From: Hyphomonadaceae bacterium
GTDB lineage: Bacteria; Pseudomonadota; Alphaproteobacteria; Caulobacterales; Hyphomonadaceae
Assembly (NCBI GenBank): GCA_024742355.1
Contig: JANSYM010000003.1
Coordinates: forward strand, 309,289-373,288
Reading direction: 5' to 3'
Length of the DNA stretch: 64,000 nucleotides
Shown: positions 59,398 to 64,000 of the stretch, piece after piece
Layout of the letters: each line of letters opens with the position of its first letter
Position numbering within the stretch: the stretch's first letter is position 1
Made by a program: the position numbers and the translations under genes
Notes under the pieces: model-generated
Told to the model about the DNA's origin: nothing
The model's input: the letters and a program-made list of their open reading frames with translations, nothing else
The model's database searches: none

Positions 59398-60402
59398 TCA
59401 TTCTCCTTTATACGGGCGCGAGAGCAGGGCCGTCATCGCATCTGGAACAGTGGTTCGGCCTGACAGAACTTCGTTCACGGCGGCGCTGATCGGCATCTCG
59501 ACGCCCTTCTGTTCAGCTAGGGTCACGAGGGCAGGCGCCGTCGCCACCCCTTCGGTAACCGCGTTGCGCGAAGCTAGAATGGCTTCGACGCTCTGTCCTT
59601 GCCCAAGCGCAAGCCCGAAACTCATATTGCGCGATTGCGGGGACGAGCAGGTGAGGACCAGGTCGCCGAGCCCGCAAAGCCCCGCCAGTGTCTCAGCGCG
59701 TCCACCCATCGCCACGCCCAGGCGCGTCATTTCGGCAAATCCGCGGGCGATGAGCGCGGCGTGGGCAGACTTGCCCAGCTCCAGCCCTTCGACGATGCCG
59801 CAAGCGATTGCGAGGACGTTTTTAACAGCGCCGCCAATCTCGGCACCGATGAGATCATCAGTCCAATAGGGTCGGAAAGCGGGTTGCCCGATCCCGGCCA
59901 TCAGTGTCTTGCCAAGCGTTTCGTCTGCACACGCAAGCGTCACGGCTGTGGGAAGGCCGCGCGCGACGTCGGCTGCAAAACTTGGTCCAGATAGTACTGC
60001 GGGCACCGCATGTGGGATGGTTTCGGCCAGCACGTCGGTCATCAGACTCAGCGTACTTTGTTCGATCCCTTTGGCGCACAGCAGGATTGGTGTTCCATCC
60101 GAAACGTACGGAGCAAGTTGTTTGAAGCTTGCGCGAGCAAATTGCGCGGGGACCACGGCAAGGATTGCCTGCGCCCCTTCCAGCACACTTATATCCGTGC
60201 TGGCCTGCATGGGGGGGAGTTCGTATCCGGCAAGGAATACCGGATTGCCTTTCCCGCAGCGCAACGGATCAGCAACAGCGCTCTCCAGTGCCCAAACTGG
60301 GATCTCAAGGGGCTGCGTATCCTGTTTTGCGTACAATGATGCCGCGAGCGCGGTTCCCCAGGCGCCAGCGCCGAGAACGCCAATGCGTGTAAGCTCAGTC
60401 AC
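59398..60402 (-). CDS. gpsA: Glycerol-3-phosphate dehydrogenase [NAD(P)+]
   Basis: A 334-residue cytosolic enzyme that reduces dihydroxyacetone phosphate to sn-glycerol-3-phosphate for phospholipid synthesis. The Rossmann motif GVLGAGAWGTALAASLY (8-24), CAKGIEQSTLSLMTDVL, VLSGPSFAADVARGLPTAVTLAC, GGAVKNVLAIACGIVEGLELG (catalytic Lys) and GLGDLVLTCSSPQSRN are all visible. The start is a GTG with AGGA about 8 bases upstream. It heads the gpsA-yciI-ycgN operon and is divergent from the TetR gene with only 73 bases between. Confidence 0.97.
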   Translation of the reverse strand: MTELTRIGVLGAGAWGTALAASLYAKQDTQPLEIPVWALESAVADPLRCGKGNPVFLAGYELPPMQASTDISVLEGAQAILAVVPAQFARASFKQLAPYVSDGTPILLCAKGIEQSTLSLMTDVLAETIPHAVPAVLSGPSFAADVARGLPTAVTLACADETLGKTLMAGIGQPAFRPYWTDDLIGAEIGGAVKNVLAIACGIVEGLELGKSAHAALIARGFAEMTRLGVAMGGRAETLAGLCGLGDLVLTCSSPQSRNMSFGLALGQGQSVEAILASRNAVTEGVATAPALVTLAEQKGVEMPISAAVNEVLSGRTTVPDAMTALLSRPYKGE

Positions 60403-60429
60403 ACGGAATCCTCACATCTGTGTGCGAAA

Positions 60430-60446
60430 TTGAACAATTTGTTGAT
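60430..60446. promoter_or_regulatory. Inverted repeat before the second TetR gene
   Basis: TTGAACAA-T-TTGTTGAT (6 of 8 pairs) lies 29 bases upstream of the TetR start and 27 bases from the gpsA start, an expected place for an autoregulatory operator. It shares the TGAACA half-site with the inverted repeats at 13109 and 25831. Confidence 0.4.
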
Positions 60447-60475
60447 CATTCACACTTTTCCTTTATCTTGTGGGT

Positions 60476-61093
60476 ATGAATGACAAAATCGATACCCGCG
60501 AACAGATCCTTCATGCTGCTATGGACCGGATCAAACATTATGGCTACGCCAAAACGACGATGGCGGAAATAGCCCGGGACTGCGATATGTCTGCGGGCAA
60601 TATCTACCGCTTCTTTGCCTCCAAGATTGATATTGCTGAAGCCATGGCGCGCAAACTCAATATGGAAATCAATGCTCAAAACGCGGCTCTGGCGCGTGGG
60701 CCGGGGTCGGCGCCGGACAAAATGCGTAAGTTTCATCACTCGGCGATGAAGACGACTTTTGAGAAGCTGGACAATGATGCGAAGGTTCTCGAGGTCGCAG
60801 AAGTGCTGGCGCATGAACGACCGACCTTTGCGAATGAAGAGCTTGCGCAAGAACGGGTCTATCTCGTGCAAATCCTCGAACAGGGCGTGGCTGAAGGCGA
60901 TTTTGCGCCGATGGAAAATCCCCATTTCATCGCGGAGATGATGCAGTCGGCCACGATGAAATTCCGCTATCCACAGCTCTGGTCGCGCCTGACGCTGCCG
61001 AAGCTGGAGCGTGAGCTCGATGGCGTGATGGATATCGTTCTGGCCGGGTTAAGCGTTCCTATCAAAACGCGTGAGTTATTGAACGCTAAATAA
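60476..61093 (+). CDS. TetR family transcriptional regulator
   Basis: A 205-residue repressor. The DNA-binding domain is DTREQILHAAMDRIKHYGYAKTTMAEIARDCDMSAGNIYRFFASKIDIAEAMA (about 6-58), a standard TetR helix-turn-helix. The rest is a helical ligand domain with TetR_C features (FHHSAMKTTFEKLDNDAKVLEVAEVLAHERPTFANEELAQERVYLVQILEQGVAEGDF). Start ATG 60476 follows an in-frame GTG at 60470. It is divergent from gpsA and is followed after about 100 bases by a microprotein gene that has its own promoter-like elements. The ligand is unknown. Confidence 0.9.
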   Translation: MNDKIDTREQILHAAMDRIKHYGYAKTTMAEIARDCDMSAGNIYRFFASKIDIAEAMARKLNMEINAQNAALARGPGSAPDKMRKFHHSAMKTTFEKLDNDAKVLEVAEVLAHERPTFANEELAQERVYLVQILEQGVAEGDFAPMENPHFIAEMMQSATMKFRYPQLWSRLTLPKLERELDGVMDIVLAGLSVPIKTRELLNAK

Positions 61094-61108
61094 TATTCAA
61101 ATTATTCA

Positions 61109-61136
61109 TTGATTTTTGGAGTTGGGCTCCTACATT
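61109..61136 (+). promoter_or_regulatory. Candidate promoter of the microprotein gene
   Basis: TTGATT (61109-61114) and TACATT (61131-61136) are 16 bases apart, just after the TetR stop and preceded by an AT-rich stretch. They lie about 57 bases before the microprotein start. Confidence 0.45.
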
Positions 61137-61146
61137 GAGGTCATGG

Positions 61147-61164
61147 GCAGCGAATGGTCGCTGC
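61147..61164 (+). other. Leader hairpin before the microprotein gene
   Basis: GCAGCGA-ATGG-TCGCTGC is a perfect 7-bp stem with a 4-base loop, located between the candidate promoter and the AAGGA ribosome site of the microprotein. No T-tract follows, so it is not a usual terminator. It could stabilise the mRNA or act as a control element. Confidence 0.4.
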
Positions 61165-61192
61165 TCAAATGACGCAAAGAAGGATAAATCCC

Positions 61193-61309
61193 ATGCGTGT
61201 TTCCTCCCAAAACGAAGCTCGTCAGGGCTTTCTCGCCGCTGCTCTTTCTGTTCCGCTCGCCGTTGTTGGCGCAGTCCTTTCGGTAGGTCTGTTCGGAACC
61301 GTGGTATGA
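61193..61309 (+). CDS. 38-residue predicted single-pass membrane microprotein
   Basis: A short frame starts at ATG 61193 with AAGGA 9 bases upstream and ends at TGA 61307-61309. The product has a polar N-terminus (MRVSSQNEARQG) and one hydrophobic span from about residue 13 to the end (FLAAALSVPLAVVGAVLSVG and onward), with a C-terminus GLFGTVV. There is a promoter-like element and a hairpin upstream, and a 13-bp terminator directly downstream, so it is well framed as a gene. No family is recognised. Its place next to the TetR regulator suggests it may be part of the same response. Confidence 0.6.
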   Translation: MRVSSQNEARQGFLAAALSVPLAVVGAVLSVGLFGTVV

Positions 61310-61320
61310 GCCAGACAAGT

Positions 61321-61358
61321 ATAGCCTGACCGTTTCCGACGGTCAGGCTATCAAATTT
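61321..61358. terminator. Strong hairpin between the microprotein gene and glmS
   Basis: ATAGCCTGACCGT-TTCCG-ACGGTCAGGCTAT is a perfect 13-bp stem, followed on the plus strand by CAAATTTT. It lies 12 bases after the microprotein stop and 16 bases beyond the glmS stop, so it can serve both convergent transcripts. Confidence 0.8.
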
Positions 61359-61367
61359 TGTGATAGA

Positions 61368-63203
61368 TTATTCGACGGTGACGGACTTCGCGAGATTACG
61401 AGGTTGGTCAACGTCCGTGCCTTTTTCCACCGCAATGTGGTAGGCAAGCAGCTGCACCGGCAGTGCGTATAGAATCGGTGCGATAAACGGATCGCATTCC
61501 GGCATTTCGATTATGTGGGCGGGGGTGTCTCCCGCTTCTTCGAGCCCTTTGGCGTCGGAGATCAACAAGACATTTCCGCGCCGCGCGGCCACTTCCTGTA
61601 AGTTTGACAGCGACTTGTCGAACAAGGCGTCACACGGCGCCACGAAGACAACAGGCGTGGCTTCATCGATCAAGGCAATCGGTCCATGCTTCAGCTCTCC
61701 GCTGGCATAGCCTTCGGCGTGAATATAGCTGATTTCTTTCAGCTTCAGCGCGCCTTCAAGCGCGATTGGATAGTGAACACCGCGGCCGAGATAAATCACG
61801 TCCCGCGCTTTGGAGAGATCATAGGCAAGCGCTGCAATTGGTTCGTCCAGCGAAAACCCATCCGAAATCAGGCGCGGTACGCCGCTGAGCGCATTGACCA
61901 TTTTTACTTCCTGGTCGCGCTCAATCACCCCGCGAGCCTTGCCCGCAGCGATGACGGCTGCCGCCAACGCGCACAGTTGCGCCGTGAAGGCTTTGGTTGA
62001 GGCAACCCCGATTTCCGGCCCCGCAAGGGTCGGTAAAACAAGATCGACTTCGCGTGCAATGGTTGAGGTTGGAACATTGACGACAGCGGCGGTCTTAAGG
62101 CCGGCTTCCTTGCAATAACGAAGCGCCGCCAAAGTATCTGCGGTTTCGCCGGACTGACTGACAAACAGGGCCAAACCGCCTGACTTGGGCAGCGCAGGCT
62201 GCCGGTATCGGAACTCGGACGCGATGTCGGTCTTCACCGGCAAATGCGCGAACTGTTCAAACCAGTATTCGGCGACGCACGTGGCATAATAGGCCGTGCC
62301 GCACGCCACCATATGGAGATGCGTGATCTCACTCCAGTCGATGGCATTTTCGTCGCCCGGCAGCTCAACCGTTTGCTCAAACGCGTTGACATAGGCTCCG
62401 ATTGTACGGGCCGTGCTTTCGGGCTGTTCGAAAATCTCTTTTTGCATGAAGTGGCGATAATTGCCTTTTTCCACCGTCGCGCCCGCAGATTGGACAATGG
62501 TTTCAGGGCGCGAAACTTCGTGCCCTTCGGCATCGTAAACCGCGTAGCTCGTGCGGCTGAGGACGCAGCAATCGCCTTCTTCGAGGTAGACGACGCGATT
62601 GGTGAAAGGCGCGACGGCTAGCGCGTCAGAGCCGAGGAACATTTCTTCCTCGCCGACACCGATTACCAGCGGTGACCCTTTGCGGGCACCGATCAGCAGG
62701 TCTTCATGCCCCTCAACCAGGATGCCCAAAGCGAATGCGCCTTCAAGCCGCGTTAGAGCCGCTTTCACGGCGGCCTCAGGGGCGAGCCCGCTTGAGATGT
62801 TCGCGGAGATCAGGTGGGCGACCGTTTCGGTATCGGTTTCCGTCTCAAATGTGTGCCCTTTGTCCTCCAGCTCATCGCGCAAGCGACGGAAATTCTCGAT
62901 GATGCCATTGTGCACCAGCGCGACCGGTCCCGCGAAATGTGGATGGGCATTGCCAGTTGTAGCGGCGCCGTGAGTGGCCCAACGTGTGTGCCCGATGCCG
63001 ATCTTGCCGGATATCGGCTCCTCGCGCAGTAGGGATTGCAGATTGCTCAGTTTTCCAGCGGCGCGGCGGCGATCAAGCTTGCCGTCATTCAGGGTCGCGA
63101 TGCCGGCGCTATCATAGCCGCGATATTCAAGGCGCTTCAACGCCTCCATCGCGCGCTCCGCCGCTGAACCCTCTTTGCCGAGAATGCCGATAATCCCACA
63201 CAT
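61368..63203 (-). CDS. glmS: Glutamine-fructose-6-phosphate aminotransferase
   Basis: A 611-residue cytosolic enzyme that makes glucosamine-6-phosphate, the entry point to UDP-GlcNAc, peptidoglycan and lipid A. The N-terminal glutaminase has the nucleophile Cys2 in MCGIIGILG, GHTRWATHGAAT and VHNGIIENF. Two SIS domains follow (FVSQSGETADTLAAL; VIYLGRGVHYPIALEGALKLKEISYIHAEGYASGELKHGPIAL). The start at 63203 was fixed by the need for Cys2; an in-frame ATG four codons earlier would mask it. GGAGTAC lies upstream. No glmS ribozyme or upstream leader fold is evident. GlmU is not in the window. Confidence 0.97.
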   Translation of the reverse strand: MCGIIGILGKEGSAAERAMEALKRLEYRGYDSAGIATLNDGKLDRRRAAGKLSNLQSLLREEPISGKIGIGHTRWATHGAATTGNAHPHFAGPVALVHNGIIENFRRLRDELEDKGHTFETETDTETVAHLISANISSGLAPEAAVKAALTRLEGAFALGILVEGHEDLLIGARKGSPLVIGVGEEEMFLGSDALAVAPFTNRVVYLEEGDCCVLSRTSYAVYDAEGHEVSRPETIVQSAGATVEKGNYRHFMQKEIFEQPESTARTIGAYVNAFEQTVELPGDENAIDWSEITHLHMVACGTAYYATCVAEYWFEQFAHLPVKTDIASEFRYRQPALPKSGGLALFVSQSGETADTLAALRYCKEAGLKTAAVVNVPTSTIAREVDLVLPTLAGPEIGVASTKAFTAQLCALAAAVIAAGKARGVIERDQEVKMVNALSGVPRLISDGFSLDEPIAALAYDLSKARDVIYLGRGVHYPIALEGALKLKEISYIHAEGYASGELKHGPIALIDEATPVVFVAPCDALFDKSLSNLQEVAARRGNVLLISDAKGLEEAGDTPAHIIEMPECDPFIAPILYALPVQLLAYHIAVEKGTDVDQPRNLAKSVTVE

Positions 63204-63330
63204 ATAGTACTCCACTCCATAATCGGTCGCGCGGTTCTCCTAGACCCACGCGAACACCCGCGTCATTGCAAATCCTATTTCGGAATGTGTCGAAGACCGG
63301 TGCGCAAAAAAGGAAATCGTGGACCTCGAC

Positions 63331-63363
63331 AAAAAACAAGGGGACCCAGCGGGATCCCCTTGT
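63331..63363 (-). terminator. Rho-independent terminator of the C-terminal window lipoprotein gene
   Basis: On the minus strand ACAAGGGGATCCC/GGGTCCCCTTGT (one bulge) is followed by TTTTTTG, 35 bases after the lipoprotein stop. Confidence 0.9.
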
Positions 63364-63398
63364 CGGAATTGTCTTGGTTTTTGAAGCGCACGCGCAGC

Positions 63399-63935
63399 TT
63401 AAGAGCCGCTCGTCTCGCCCGCTGCAGCGCGGCAGCAGCGCACTTGCATTTCAAGCACGCGGCTATTGAAGCGACATTGCTCATTGTTCAACTCACGTAG
63501 GAAGGACAGGCCTCCGGCACGGTGAGTGTAGCGGGTCTGGACACAGCCCATCACAGTGTAGCCAGGCTCGCACGTCCCAGTGTCTGACTTCTGGATCGTG
63601 GTTGTTTTACAATCGAGATCTTTTTCGGACAGATACTCTGCCAGAGAGTAAGCCGCATCAGCGCGGTTTTGTGCAGCATTAGCTGAAGCCTGGGCGCTTG
63701 CAGCGGCCGAAGAGGCGCTGTCAGCGATTTGGCGGGCTTCGCCAAGGCTCAAATTCGTTTCAGAAAGCGCGGTGGCATTGCCATCAATTTGCACTTTCAA
63801 GCGACAAACGTCTTCAGATACGCGATCTGCGTCTGCGCAATAGTCAGCGACGGACATATCCGCCGGAATTCCATTGGCACACCCAGCTACTGTAAGAGCG
63901 AGCATACTGCCCGCCAGGATTGATTTCATACGCAT
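63399..63935 (-). CDS. Cysteine-rich lipoprotein with a coiled-coil segment
   Basis: A 178-residue lipoprotein (lipobox VAGC; start at 63935 has a GAGG site about 10 bases upstream). After the lipobox, the region from about 50-105 is an alanine/serine-rich helix (LSETNLSLGEARQIADSASSAAASAQASANAAQNRADAAYSLAEYL), resembling the Lpp-type coiled coil. The C-terminal ~60 residues hold six cysteines (DLDCKTTTIQ, GTCEPGYTVMGC, EQCRF, RCC), a likely disulfide-bonded domain. I recognise no family. It lies upstream of glmS on the same strand and is closed by its own terminator. Confidence 0.6.
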   Translation of the reverse strand: MRMKSILAGSMLALTVAGCANGIPADMSVADYCADADRVSEDVCRLKVQIDGNATALSETNLSLGEARQIADSASSAAASAQASANAAQNRADAAYSLAEYLSEKDLDCKTTTIQKSDTGTCEPGYTVMGCVQTRYTHRAGGLSFLRELNNEQCRFNSRVLEMQVRCCRAAAGETSGS

Positions 63936-64000
63936 TTTGCGTGTCCTCTCTTTTCCCCAACGCATCACCTCATGCAGGTCATATGCCACGAAGCCATGAA

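Noticed and set aside
1..64000. CRISPR arrays, insertion sequences, rRNA genes and riboswitches
   Set aside because: I found no regularly spaced repeats, transposase motifs, rRNA-like sequence or recognisable riboswitch leader anywhere in the window.

Overview
This 64 kb window looks like chromosomal sequence from an alphaproteobacterium, most likely of the Hyphomonadaceae/Maricaulales group. That placement is inferred. It rests on high GC, a DUF3035/BamF-type lipoprotein beside lspA, a class II DAHP synthase, a TonB-dependent receptor of the kind common in Caulobacterales relatives, many lipoproteins and secreted peptidases, and a predicted route to diamino-sugar lipid A. The gene set is mostly ordinary housekeeping and envelope biology. 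I see no prophage, CRISPR array, insertion sequence or rRNA operon. Coding density is very high and no gene-free stretch exceeds about 300 bases.

Layout. 1-5.8 kb (+): the end of ileS, lspA, a BamF-like lipoprotein, a catalytic/non-catalytic pair of M16 peptidases and a BCCT transporter. 5.8-7.1 kb (-): a TIR-ParA fusion protein, the most unusual gene in the window. 7.2-10.4 kb: class II DAHP synthase, a MATE transporter, HU. 10.4-13 kb (-): a DUF429-like protein, a membrane coiled-coil protein and an MDR-family reductase. 13.2-15.3 kb (+): an oxidoreductase/aminotransferase pair that could make UDP-GlcNAc3N. 15.3-19.1 kb (-): one apparent operon of a VIT-family transporter, Sua5/TsaC, a D-2-hydroxyacid dehydrogenase and an SRAP abasic-site protein. 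19.2-21.8 kb (-): three YceI-domain genes, one fused to cytochrome b561.

21.9-33.1 kb: acyl-CoA dehydrogenase, PLP decarboxylase, nitroreductase, a TetR-adaptor-RND permease efflux operon and a TonB receptor with a perfect 20-bp palindrome upstream. 33.4-43.7 kb: a large acidic low-complexity protein, a redoxin-like lipoprotein with a CxxS site, a LysM/BON protein, a thiolase, a DUF6624 lipoprotein, an oligopeptidase B-like lipoprotein, MsrB, and a MaoC hydratase/acyl-CoA ligase pair. 43.8-50.3 kb (-): a DUF2189 membrane protein, the operon MFS-MFS-thrB, and map-radC joined by a TTGA start/stop overlap. 50.5-56 kb (+): a short BLUF photoreceptor, a TerB-like protein, a two-TM potassium channel, the biotin carboxylase subunit pccA and two DUF805-type membrane proteins.

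56-64 kb: lipB, tRNA-Leu(GAG), a secreted peptidoglycan-binding-like protein, tRNA-Arg(CCG), a TraB/GumN lipoprotein, the operon gpsA-YciI-YcgN, a TetR regulator followed by a 38-residue predicted membrane microprotein, glmS and a cysteine-rich lipoprotein. Two themes recur: envelope maintenance (LspA, BamF, LipB, GlmS, GpsA, LysM, many lipoproteins) and fatty acyl-CoA metabolism (acyl-CoA dehydrogenase, thiolase, MaoC, AMP ligase, PccA). The main candidate for an undescribed system is the TIR-ParA gene; secondary leads are the microprotein downstream of the second TetR, the three-gene YceI module and the acidic protein.
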